Assembly (NCBI GenBank): GCA_025360945.1
Contig: JANYBE010000020.1
Span: 1-7,184, forward strand
DNA length: 7,184 nucleotides
From: Rhizobacter sp.
Lineage (GTDB): Bacteria > Pseudomonadota > Gammaproteobacteria > Burkholderiales > Burkholderiaceae_C
Direction of reading: 5' to 3'
Positions within the stretch are counted from its first letter, which is position 1, and every line of letters begins with the position of its first letter. The position numbers were made by a program, and so were the translations under genes. This document shows, piece after piece, positions 1-5,619 of this stretch. A model generated the notes under the pieces. That model did not search any database. It saw only the letters and a program-made list of their open reading frames with translations, and had not been told where the DNA came from.

Positions 1-567
1 GCCGACAGTCTCGCCGCCGCAAAGAGCAGCCCGCAGATCGAGATCTTCCGCAAGAAGGGCATCGAGGTGCTTTTGCTGATCGACCGTGTCGACGAGTGGA
101 TGCTGAGCCATCTGTACGAGTTCGACGGCAAGGCGCTGCAGAGCGTGGCGAAGGGCGCCGTCGACCTCGGCAAGCTGCAGGACGAGGCCGAGAAGAAGCA
201 GGCCGAAGAGGCCGCGACCGCATTCAAGCCGGTGCTCGACCGTCTGAAGGAAGCGCTGAAGGACCGTGCGAAGGACGTGCGCGTGACGACGCGACTGGTC
301 GACTCACCCGCGTGTCTGGTCGTCGAGGAGGGTGACATGAGCGGGCACCTGGCGCGGTTGCTGAAGCAGGCCGGGCAGAGTGCGCCGAAGTCACTGCCGA
401 CGCTGGAGGTGAATGCCGAGCACGCGCTGGTCAAGCGGCTCGATGGCAGCGCGCATTTCGACGCGCTTGCGAACATCCTGTTCGATCAGGCCATGCTGGC
501 CGAAGGCGGGCAGCTTGAGGATCCGGCGGCGTATGTACGGCGGGTCAACGCGCTGCTGGTTGGCTGA
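1..567 (+). CDS. htpG: Molecular chaperone HtpG (bacterial Hsp90), C-terminal part, 5' end outside the window
   Basis: The frame is open from the first base and gives 188 codons before TGA at 565-567, so only the 3' portion of a gene of about 630 codons is present. The visible part covers the end of the middle domain and the C-terminal dimerisation domain. The opening AAAKSSPQIEIFRKKGIEVL and the following LLLIDRVDEWM and EFDGKALQSV closely match the E. coli HtpG segments as I remember them. Further on, KDVRVTTRLVDSPA, LEVNAEHALVKR and the ending LEDPAAYVRRVNALLVG match the family C-terminus, which is full length. HtpG is a cytosolic ATP-dependent chaperone that works as a homodimer with DnaK in protein refolding. 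The ATPase domain lies upstream and cannot be assessed. A strong stem-loop follows 17 bases after the stop codon. Identification is secure. Confidence 0.97.
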   Translation, partial: ADSLAAAKSSPQIEIFRKKGIEVLLLIDRVDEWMLSHLYEFDGKALQSVAKGAVDLGKLQDEAEKKQAEEAATAFKPVLDRLKEALKDRAKDVRVTTRLVDSPACLVVEEGDMSGHLARLLKQAGQSAPKSLPTLEVNAEHALVKRLDGSAHFDALANILFDQAMLAEGGQLEDPAAYVRRVNALLVG

Positions 568-584
568 CACGTTGGTCATAAAAT

Positions 585-620
585 GACAAGAAGGCCGGTC
601 TGTCCACCGGCCTTCTTGTC
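585..620. terminator. Perfect 15-bp stem-loop, probable bidirectional terminator
   Basis: The arms GACAAGAAGGCCGGT (585-599) and ACCGGCCTTCTTGTC (606-620) are fully complementary around a 6-base loop. The structure sits 17 bases after the htpG stop and 15 bases beyond the stop of the minus-strand PEP-CTERM remnant, so it can serve both. Read on the plus strand, the U-rich part lies inside the descending arm and no long T tract follows. Read on the minus strand, the stem is followed by ATTTTATG, which is closer to a canonical intrinsic terminator. Confidence 0.8.
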
Positions 621-635
621 TAAGAGCGGGTTCGT

Positions 636-941
636 TCAGCTTTGGCGCCGACTCCCCATGAGGCCGACTGCACCGAGGCCGGCCAGCATCAGCGCGTACG
701 GCTCGGGCTCCGGCGGCGGAGTTGCTGTGAAGTTGACGCCGACGACAAACTCGTTGAAGGCGCCATTGGTGCTGCCGTCGTCGTTGAAGTCGATGACGTA
801 CTGGAACTTGCCCTGGCGGTATGCCCCGTGCCGAGGTCGTCGGAGCTGAATCCGAGTGCTCTCGTTTCATTCGCGATTCCATCGGACACGGGGGACATTC
901 AATGTGTGCCCCATGGCATGGATTGGCGCGGTATCGACCAT
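636..941 (-). pseudogene. PEP-CTERM sorting-domain protein remnant, frame broken twice, no signal peptide
   Basis: The minus-strand frame ending at the stop 636-638 encodes GKFQYVIDFNDDGSTNGAF, then NEFVVGVNFTA, and then a classic exosortase tail. That tail has the PEP motif (PPPEPEPYALM), a short hydrophobic helix (LAGLGAVGLMG) and basic SRRQS at the very end. This frame has an in-frame stop at 867-869. The neighbouring frame, just upstream, carries VSDGIANETRALGFSSDDLG, which reads like the same protein. The frames join sensibly if one base is added to the 4-base run at 824-827 (giving DLGTG-AYRQGKF) and one removed from the 5-base run at 890-894 (giving HTLNV-PVSDG). PEP-CTERM proteins are exported by an N-terminal signal peptide, and none is present before the srkA stop at 958. 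The 941 boundary (an ATG in the first frame) is arbitrary. A 5'-truncated pseudogene is most likely, and sequencing indels are the main alternative for the two frame breaks. Confidence 0.72.
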
Positions 942-957
942 CCCTGAGGTCGGTGGT

Positions 958-2004
958 TCAATAACCGCCGAGTGGCGCTTCACCCATCGCGTCGATCTGC
1001 TGTTGCAGGCGGGTCGTTTGCTCGACCCAGTATTTCGGGCTCTCAAACCACGGGAACGCGATCGGAAATGCGGGGTCGCTCCAGCGCCTTGCAATCCACG
1101 CGCTGTGGCGAATGATGCGCAGTGTGCGCAACGGTTCGACCAGGCGCAACTCGCGCCAGTCGAAGTCCATGAACTGCTCGTAACCGTCGAGCACGGCGGC
1201 GAGCTGACGCGTCATCGCGGTGCGGTCGCCCGAGAGCAGCATCCACAGGTCTTGCGTGGCCGGGCCGGTGACGGCATCGTCCAGGTCGACGAAGTGCGGG
1301 CCTGCGTGGGTCCAGAGCACGTTGCCAAGATGGCAGTCGCCGTGAAGGCGAATCTGGCGTGGAGCATCGCCGCGACCAAAGGCCTCGGCGGCGGCGGTCA
1401 GAGCCTCCTGCGTGACCCGTTGCCATGCGGCCTCGGCATCGGGGGGGATTTGGCCTTGAGCGAGCAGCCAGTCGCGCTCATTGGTGCCGAAGGTCTGCAC
1501 ATTCAAGGTTTCGCGAAACTCGAAGGGCTTGAGCGCGCCGACCGCATGCATGCGGCCGATGAAGCGCCCCAGCCATTCGAGCGTGCCCGCGTCCTCGAGT
1601 TCGGGCGCCCGGCCTGCCAACCGAGCGCTGACGCTAAAGCGATAGCTACCGAGCGGCGTATCCAGCTGCGCCAGCGTCGCACCGATCAGCGAGACCCGGT
1701 CGACGTGGCGCGACGCCGAGTCGATGGTGAGCGGCCAAACCGCTGCGACCGGGATTTCGCGCGCTGCGAGCTCGTTGGCGAACGCGTGTTCTTCGAGGAT
1801 CTGCGCGTCACTCCAGCGCCCCGGGCGATAAAACTTGCCGACGAGCACGCGGCCGTCTTCGAGAAAGACCTGGAACACGCGGTTCTCGTACGAATTGAGC
1901 TGGATCAGCCGGCCGTCGCCGCGCAAGCCGACAGCGTCGAGCGCATCGAGCACGATGTCGGGGCTGAGACCCGCGTACGGGGTCTCTGAGGGGGAGGTGG
2001 TCAT
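958..2004 (-). CDS. srkA: Stress response kinase A (SrkA/YihE/RdoA family Ser/Thr protein kinase)
   Basis: The 348-residue product (E. coli SrkA is about 328) has the aminoglycoside-phosphotransferase/APH-like kinase fold. NSYENRVFQV (37-46) forms the glycine-poor nucleotide loop typical of this family, and VGKFYRPGRW (55-64) holds the probable ATP lysine, Lys57. HGDCHLGNVLW (221-231) is the catalytic loop, with Asp223 as base and Asn228, and FVDLDDAVTGP (238-248) supplies the metal-binding Asp240. The run RRWSDPAFPIAFPWF matches the family C-terminus. In E. coli the kinase counters stress-induced and MazF-linked death, and that role is inferred here by family. The ATG at 2002-2004 is the only reasonable start, because the frame upstream meets a stop at 2014-2016. 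No Shine-Dalgarno sequence is visible in the 32-base gap after the DUF2726 gene, so translation may depend on the upstream gene. Confidence 0.93.
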   Translation of the reverse strand: MTTSPSETPYAGLSPDIVLDALDAVGLRGDGRLIQLNSYENRVFQVFLEDGRVLVGKFYRPGRWSDAQILEEHAFANELAAREIPVAAVWPLTIDSASRHVDRVSLIGATLAQLDTPLGSYRFSVSARLAGRAPELEDAGTLEWLGRFIGRMHAVGALKPFEFRETLNVQTFGTNERDWLLAQGQIPPDAEAAWQRVTQEALTAAAEAFGRGDAPRQIRLHGDCHLGNVLWTHAGPHFVDLDDAVTGPATQDLWMLLSGDRTAMTRQLAAVLDGYEQFMDFDWRELRLVEPLRTLRIIRHSAWIARRWSDPAFPIAFPWFESPKYWVEQTTRLQQQIDAMGEAPLGGY

Positions 2005-2036
2005 GCGCCGATGCTACGCGTCGGCGCGCTGCGCGG

Positions 2037-2852
2037 TTAGTGGCGCGCTCCGCTCGAGAATCGCGGCTCATCCACCACCACACCGCCCATCTCCTCGCTA
2101 TCGAGGCCCGGCTGCGTATCGGGCGCGCTGTCGGATGCAGCATGCGATGCGCGACGCATCGGCCGCGTGCCGGGCAGCGGAGCAAACTCGCTGCTGCTGA
2201 AACCGTCGCGCGAGTCGGGCGCGAAGAACGAGTCCTGGAATACGGTCGAGTCCTGCCACAGCGCGGTACGCTCGGCACGGCGCGAGGCGACGGTGTTCGA
2301 AAGCGAATTGCGCGCCTGGTGAAGATTAGCCGCCGGGGCGGGCGCGGGCTGCGGGCCACGTGTGGGGGTGCCGCTGCTGGGTACAAGCAACTGCAACTCG
2401 GCCACGGATGGCAACTGGTCCACCGGGCAGCGCAGGTAGCGCACGCGGCAGGCACTGAGCACCGACTGCTTGATCTGCATCAGGCGGCGCGAGTTGCCGC
2501 GGTCGGTGTCGAGGTCGATCGCCGCCAGCACGCGGCCATTCGCACTGCACACCGCAAAGGTCACGTGACTGGTGCCGAGCAGGTCGAACCAAAAGCGCAC
2601 TTCGCTCGGATCAGTCGGTTGACAAAACCGCACCAGCGGTAGCTTGGACAGCACGATGTGATGCGGCAGCGCTTCGCGCAACAGGCGGTAGACGCGGCGC
2701 TCATCAGTCGAGAACACCGGCCGGGCCGCGAGCGCCCACTCGGTCGGCAGCGCAAGCACCTTCTTCGGCTGGCGCCGAAACGCCCACAGGCAAATCACCA
2801 GTGCCAGCAAGGCAAGGGCAACGAGCGCAACAATCCACGGGAGCGTTTGCAT
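2037..2852 (-). CDS. Membrane-anchored DUF2726 protein
   Basis: With the ATG at 2850-2852 the product has 271 residues. A hydrophobic helix at 5-25 (WIVALVALALLALVICLWAF) is followed by basic RRQPKK, giving an N-terminal anchor with the bulk predicted cytoplasmic. Residues about 46-156 form a DUF2726 domain (VFSTDERRVYRLLREALP, then VLAAIDLDTDRG, then VLSACRVRYLRCPVDQLP). Residues 160-271 are Pro/Ala/Ser-rich and look disordered. DUF2726 resembles a restriction-endonuclease-like core, but the acidic residue expected in its DFV strand is Thr98 here (VTFAV), so catalysis is doubtful. The function is unknown. The frame stays open upstream to 3008 and would add 52 residues. I chose 2852 because it places the anchor at the N-terminus, although no clear ribosome binding site precedes it. 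The gene lies between the GNAT and srkA genes on the same strand. Confidence 0.82.
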   Translation of the reverse strand: MQTLPWIVALVALALLALVICLWAFRRQPKKVLALPTEWALAARPVFSTDERRVYRLLREALPHHIVLSKLPLVRFCQPTDPSEVRFWFDLLGTSHVTFAVCSANGRVLAAIDLDTDRGNSRRLMQIKQSVLSACRVRYLRCPVDQLPSVAELQLLVPSSGTPTRGPQPAPAPAANLHQARNSLSNTVASRRAERTALWQDSTVFQDSFFAPDSRDGFSSSEFAPLPGTRPMRRASHAASDSAPDTQPGLDSEEMGGVVVDEPRFSSGARH

Positions 2853-2993
2853 GTCGGGCAGTGCGGTTCGGTTGTACAGGCCGAGTGGCCACGTCGGGAC
2901 GACGCCTTCAATCAGCAACTGTAACGGATGAGATCTTGCCCGGGACTTTCCGCCCATCCCCGAGATGAGGGTGGCACGCCGCGGCCTCGGTCT

Positions 2994-3010
2994 GCGTGCA
3001 CAAAGCACGC
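2994..3010 (-). other. Short hairpin just after the GNAT stop codon
   Basis: GCGTGC and GCACGC form a 6-bp stem with a 5-base loop, starting 7 bases past the GNAT stop codon on the minus strand. No T tract follows, so it is more likely a weak attenuator or mRNA-end stabiliser than a full terminator. It could also be chance in GC-rich DNA. Confidence 0.25.
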
Positions 3011-3017
3011 CTGATTG

Positions 3018-3713
3018 TCACTCTTCTGCGACGTGAGCAGCCTTGTTGAGTGATGCCTTGACCTCGCCGAGCACGTCGAGAATGCCGTTCACCTGGTGCG
3101 CATGCACCTTGAGGCGGTAGTCGAGTTCGGCGACCCGTTGCTCGACTAACTCGCCGACGTGAGAAGCCAGCGTGTCGGGCGGCAACTTCAACCATGCGTC
3201 GGACTCGGAGCCTTCGCGCACGACCGTCGCCCCGGCATTGCGGGCGATCTTCAGCATCACGGTGTTTGCGCTCAGAGCGTGGATAAACAGCGTTTCGACG
3301 CCGCGATTGCGCGCATGCAGCATTGCATGTTCGAATAGACGCCGACCGAAACCCCGGGCCCGCGCATGCGGCAATACCGATACGCCGAACTCCGAGCTTG
3401 CCGCGCCGGGGGTCGTCGGGTTGGGAGCGGCGTGCGCCAGGTGCGCCATCGCGATTAGCTCGAGCCGGCGGCTGAAAATACCGAACACCTCGTCCTGCTC
3501 AAAATCGAGCATGTCGACGTACTTGGAAATCTGCGCATCCGAGGCTGGATAACCGAAACGAAGAAAGCGGTCGCTCACACCCAGTGCAAGCAGATGGGCC
3601 GTGATGCGTTCGCGATGACGAGGGCACAGAGAGCGGATCGGCACCCATGTCCAGTTGGGCGTCAAGGCCGGGGCGGGTGAAGAAGGGGTCTGGCGGGAGT
3701 CAGAGGTGTTCAT
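3018..3713 (-). CDS. GNAT-family N-acetyltransferase with C-terminal helical tail
   Basis: The 231-residue product carries a single GNAT domain at about 25-175. The acetyl-CoA site (motif A) is visible as FGVSVLPHARARGFGRRLFE (109-128), where R118-A-R-G-F-G123 fits the family pattern R/Q-x-x-G-x-G/A for binding the pyrophosphate. It is followed by HAMLHARNRGVETLFIHAL and NTVMLKIARNAGA, the usual motif B region. The N-terminal 20 residues are Ser/Pro-rich and look disordered. After the domain, about 50 residues (180-231) look helical and charged and may form a coiled coil. The substrate cannot be told: GNAT enzymes acetylate amines on small molecules, proteins or antibiotics. The start is secure because AGGAGG lies 8 bases upstream of the ATG. 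It is the first of three minus-strand genes and is divergent from rplM. Confidence 0.88.
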   Translation of the reverse strand: MNTSDSRQTPSSPAPALTPNWTWVPIRSLCPRHRERITAHLLALGVSDRFLRFGYPASDAQISKYVDMLDFEQDEVFGIFSRRLELIAMAHLAHAAPNPTTPGAASSEFGVSVLPHARARGFGRRLFEHAMLHARNRGVETLFIHALSANTVMLKIARNAGATVVREGSESDAWLKLPPDTLASHVGELVEQRVAELDYRLKVHAHQVNGILDVLGEVKASLNKAAHVAEE

Positions 3714-3721
3714 GGAACAGG

Positions 3722-3727
3722 CCTCCT
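3722..3727 (-). promoter_or_regulatory. Consensus Shine-Dalgarno site for the GNAT gene
   Basis: On the minus strand AGGAGG is separated by 8 bases from the ATG at 3711-3713. It is a full-consensus site and fixes the start. By contrast, the two genes downstream on this strand have no recognisable site. Confidence 0.85.
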
Positions 3728-3816
3728 GTGTTACGGGTTAACCCCAGTCTACGTCTTTCGGTTAGGCAAGGCTCCCAAAATGTTGCGCCGCAGCACGGGG
3801 GGACTTGTGCCAACTC

Positions 3817-3825
3817 TGCTATAGT
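3817..3825 (+). promoter_or_regulatory. Candidate extended -10 promoter for rplM-rpsI
   Basis: TGCTATAGT is an extended -10 element (TGn plus a TATAAT-like hexamer at 3820-3825). The correctly spaced -35 region is a G run with no match to TTGACA, which fits reliance on an extended -10. Transcription would start near 3832 and give a leader of about 108 bases before rplM. Confidence 0.55.
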
Positions 3826-3831
3826 TGAAGG

Positions 3832-3939
3832 CTTTTCCGACTTTTGCCCCCGGGAGAGGTCGCGTGAGAGACCGCCAATTCAAAGAAGCGGTACCGAGCG
3901 CAGCGAAATGTGGGGCTCATCAACCAAGCGAACTTACCC
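3832..3939 (+). promoter_or_regulatory. Long 5' leader of rplM, possible uL13 autoregulatory site
   Basis: About 108 bases separate the predicted transcription start from the rplM ATG. Short pairings are possible: GGTC (3858-3861) with GACC (3870-3873), or alternatively ACCGC (3871-3875) with GCGGT (3888-3892). These share bases and so could be mutually exclusive. No Shine-Dalgarno sequence stands immediately before the ATG. In E. coli the rplM-rpsI operon is known to be controlled by its own uL13 product at the leader. Whether this leader works the same way is inference. Confidence 0.3.
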
Positions 3940-4368
3940 ATGAAAACCTTCAGCGCCAAACCGGCCGAAGTGGTGCATGAGTGGTTTGTGATTGACGCAA
4001 CCGATAAGGTTCTCGGTAGGGTGGCCAGTGAAGTCGCCCTCCGCTTGCGCGGCAAACACAAGGCCATCTACACGCCTCACGTCGATACCGGCGATTTCAT
4101 CGTCATCGTCAACGCCGACAAGATCCGCGTCACCGGCAACAAGGCCAATGACAAGGTGTACTACCGTCATTCGGGCTACCCGGGCGGTATCCACGCGACC
4201 AAGTTCAAGGACATGCAGGCCAAACACCCGACGCGCGCCATCGAGAAAGCCGTAAAGGGCATGCTCCCGAAGGGTCCGCTGGGCTATGCGATGGTCAAGA
4301 AGCTGAAGGTGTATGCCGGTGCTTCGCATCCGCACACGGCTCAGCAGCCCAAAGTGCTGGACATCTAA
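3940..4368 (+). CDS. rplM: 50S ribosomal protein L13 (uL13)
   Basis: The product has 142 residues, the same length as E. coli L13. It opens with MKTFSAKPAEVVHEWFVIDA and contains DKVLGRVASEVALRLRGKHK, the glycine-rich RHSGYPGGI and the conserved MLPKGPLGYAMVKKLKVYAG. The last two stretches are hallmarks of the family. L13 is an early-assembling large-subunit protein that binds 23S rRNA. An in-frame GTG at 3910 would add 10 residues, but family length and the standard MKTF start favour 3940, although no good ribosome binding site precedes it. The gene is followed after 12 bases by rpsI, the usual operon partner. The 5' leader may carry autoregulation by L13 itself. Identification is secure. 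Confidence 0.98.
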   Translation: MKTFSAKPAEVVHEWFVIDATDKVLGRVASEVALRLRGKHKAIYTPHVDTGDFIVIVNADKIRVTGNKANDKVYYRHSGYPGGIHATKFKDMQAKHPTRAIEKAVKGMLPKGPLGYAMVKKLKVYAGASHPHTAQQPKVLDI

Positions 4369-4380
4369 GGAGCGGCAGCA

Positions 4381-4773
4381 ATGATTGGAATTTGGAACTA
4401 CGGGACCGGCCGCCGCAAATCGTCGGTGGCACGCGTCTTCATCAAGAAGGGCACCGGCCAGATCATCGTCAACGGCAAGACCGTCGACGAGTATTTCGGC
4501 CGTCAGACGTCCATCATGGTTGTGCGCCAGCCGCTGGTGCTAACCTCGAATGATGCCGCCTTCGACGTCAAGGTCAACGTGCATGGCGGTGGTGAATCGG
4601 GCCAAGCCGGCGCGGTGCGTCACGGCATCACCCGTGCACTGATCGACTACGACGAAACGCTCAAGCCGTCGCTCAAGCATGCCGGCTTCGTGACGCGCGA
4701 CGCGCGCGAAGTCGAACGCAAGAAGGTCGGCCTGCACGGCGCGCGCCGTCGCAAGCAGTTCAGCAAGCGTTAA
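4381..4773 (+). CDS. rpsI: 30S ribosomal protein S9 (uS9)
   Basis: The 130-residue product matches the length of E. coli S9. Diagnostic segments are YGTGRRKSSVARVFIKKGTG near the N-terminus, DEYFGRQTSIMVVRQPL, GGGESGQAGAVRHGITRAL and VTRDAREVERKKVGLHGARR. It ends in RRRKQFSKR, the conserved basic tail that reaches the P-site tRNA in the small-subunit decoding region. The ATG at 4381 is supported by AAGGAG at 4367-4372, which overlaps the rplM stop codon, so the two genes are closely spaced and probably translationally linked. A strong intrinsic terminator follows 25 bases after the stop. The residues between GKTVDEYFG and the GGG loop differ somewhat from E. coli, as expected for a different class. 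Identification is secure. Confidence 0.98.
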   Translation: MIGIWNYGTGRRKSSVARVFIKKGTGQIIVNGKTVDEYFGRQTSIMVVRQPLVLTSNDAAFDVKVNVHGGGESGQAGAVRHGITRALIDYDETLKPSLKHAGFVTRDAREVERKKVGLHGARRRKQFSKR

Positions 4774-4798
4774 CAGGACGCATCGCCACACGTCAGCG

Positions 4799-4825
4799 GG
4801 GCGCCTTCGGGCGCCCTTTCTCTTT
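4799..4825 (+). terminator. Rho-independent terminator of the rplM-rpsI operon
   Basis: GGGCGCC (4799-4805) and GGCGCCC (4810-4816) pair around a TTCG tetraloop, a very stable loop, and are followed by TTTCTCTTT (4817-4825). It begins 25 bases after the rpsI stop codon. Confidence 0.9.
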
Positions 4826-4838
4826 GGCCGGGCGCTTC

Positions 4839-4844
4839 TACAAT
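4839..4844 (+). promoter_or_regulatory. Possible -10 element for the DUF6776-bactofilin-erpA unit
   Basis: TACAAT is a good -10 hexamer just after the rpsI terminator. The best -35 at the right distance is TTTCTC (4817-4822, spacing 16), which is weak and overlaps the terminator tail. A start near 4851 would leave about 21 bases before the ATG at 4872. Position supports it more than the -35 does. Confidence 0.35.
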
Positions 4845-4871
4845 CGCGCCTCTTCGACGAGAACGCCACCG

Positions 4872-5582
4872 ATGCGCCTGAAGTTGTTGCGCCGCCGTCT
4901 GTCGATCAGCGCGCCGCGCATGATCGTACGCAGCCACCTGCCGTGGCCGCTGCGTTGGGCCGTAGTCGCGCTGATGATCGGCTTCTCGGCGGCGATCGCG
5001 CTGTGGGCGTTCGATTTCGGCAAGAACATCGCCGGGCTGGATCGGCACTCGATCGACGAGCTTCAGGCACTGCGTGTCGAGGTTGCGCAATTGCGCGGCG
5101 AGCGCGAGCAGGCGATCTCAGTTGCCAATACGGCGCAAAGTCTGCTAACAACCGAGAAGACGGTGCAGGACAAACTCGCCCAACAACTCAAACTGGCCGA
5201 GGCCGAGAACATAGACCTGAAAGCCGACCTCGGCTTCTTTGAGCGCTTGCTGCCCGCGGGCGCGTCCGACGGCGTGACGATCCGCGGCCTGCAAGCCGAA
5301 GCGAACGCACCTGGCCAACTGCGCTTCCAGCTGCTGGCGATGCAGGCGGGCAAGCGAGCGCCCGAGTTCAATGGCCGCTATGACGTGACGCTCAGCGGCA
5401 CGCTCGATGGCAACCCCTGGATCTTTGCCCGACCCGGCGGCGCTCAGGCTTTGCAGCTCAAACAGTACACGCGCGTAGAGGGCGTGATCGACCATCCGCC
5501 GCAGGCCGTGGTAAAAACGGTCTCGGTCAGGGTGATGGACTTGAACGGCGCGGTGCGAGCCACCCTGACCGTCAAGCCGTAG
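4872..5582 (+). CDS. DUF6776-like inner-membrane coiled-coil protein
   Basis: The 236-residue product has a basic N-terminus (MRLKLLRRRLSISAPRM) and one membrane helix at about 28-48 (RWAVVALMIGFSAAIALWAF). A charged heptad-like coiled coil follows at about 61-125 (DELQALRVEVAQLRGERE through KLAEAENIDLKADLGFFERL). The C-terminal domain, about 130-236, is beta-rich and includes RAPEFNGRYDVTLSGTLDG and GGAQALQLKQYTRVEGVI. The N-in, C-out orientation is inferred from the positive-inside rule. I recognise the overall pattern and the FFERLLP / LQLKQY segments as those of the betaproteobacterial DUF6776 family, whose function is not known. The ATG at 4872 gives the anchor a normal position. A TTG at 4824 lies in the rpsI terminator tail and is unlikely. 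Bactofilin follows after 37 bases, which suggests an envelope or cytoskeletal link. Confidence 0.85.
   Translation: MRLKLLRRRLSISAPRMIVRSHLPWPLRWAVVALMIGFSAAIALWAFDFGKNIAGLDRHSIDELQALRVEVAQLRGEREQAISVANTAQSLLTTEKTVQDKLAQQLKLAEAENIDLKADLGFFERLLPAGASDGVTIRGLQAEANAPGQLRFQLLAMQAGKRAPEFNGRYDVTLSGTLDGNPWIFARPGGAQALQLKQYTRVEGVIDHPPQAVVKTVSVRVMDLNGAVRATLTVKP
5524..5571 (+). repeat. Perfect 11-bp inverted repeat at the 3' end of the DUF6776 gene
   Basis: CGGTCAGGGTG (5524-5534) is the exact reverse complement of CACCCTGACCG (5561-5571), with 26 bases between the arms. It lies inside the coding region and ends 8 bases before the stop codon. In the mRNA it could form a stem-loop between this gene and bactofilin. 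There is no T tract, so it is not a classical terminator. Confidence 0.6.
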
Positions 5583-5619
5583 CAGCCGGCGACAGGCTGA
5601 TTCCAACGGAGATGCCCGC

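Noticed and set aside
391..882. A 163-codon minus-strand open frame crossing the htpG end, the terminator and the PEP-CTERM remnant
   Set aside because: It overlaps the real htpG 3' end and a perfect stem-loop. The protein-like content of this region is in the other two minus-strand frames.
856..1989. A 377-codon open frame on the plus strand opposite srkA
   Set aside because: It is the antisense shadow of srkA in GC-rich DNA. The minus-strand product has complete kinase motifs, and the plus-strand product is Arg/Ala-rich with no recognisable domain.
2040..2642. A 200-codon plus-strand open frame opposite the DUF2726 gene
   Set aside because: Its composition (Arg, Ala, Gly, His) is typical of a shadow frame, and it has no ribosome site or domain, while the opposite strand encodes a coherent protein.
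3735..3744. The 10-bp palindrome GGGTTAACCC upstream of the GNAT gene
   Set aside because: It is short and single, lies only 21 bases before the ATG, and matches no operator I recognise. Chance cannot be excluded.
3805..3822. A possible sigma-54 site upstream of rplM (TGTGCC spaced from TGCTA)
   Set aside because: The invariant GG of the -24 element is missing, and a ribosomal operon is expected to use the housekeeping sigma factor. The extended -10 is a better fit.
3910..3939. GTG at 3910 as an alternative rplM start
   Set aside because: It would add 10 residues not present in the family. The ATG at 3940 gives the standard 142-residue L13.
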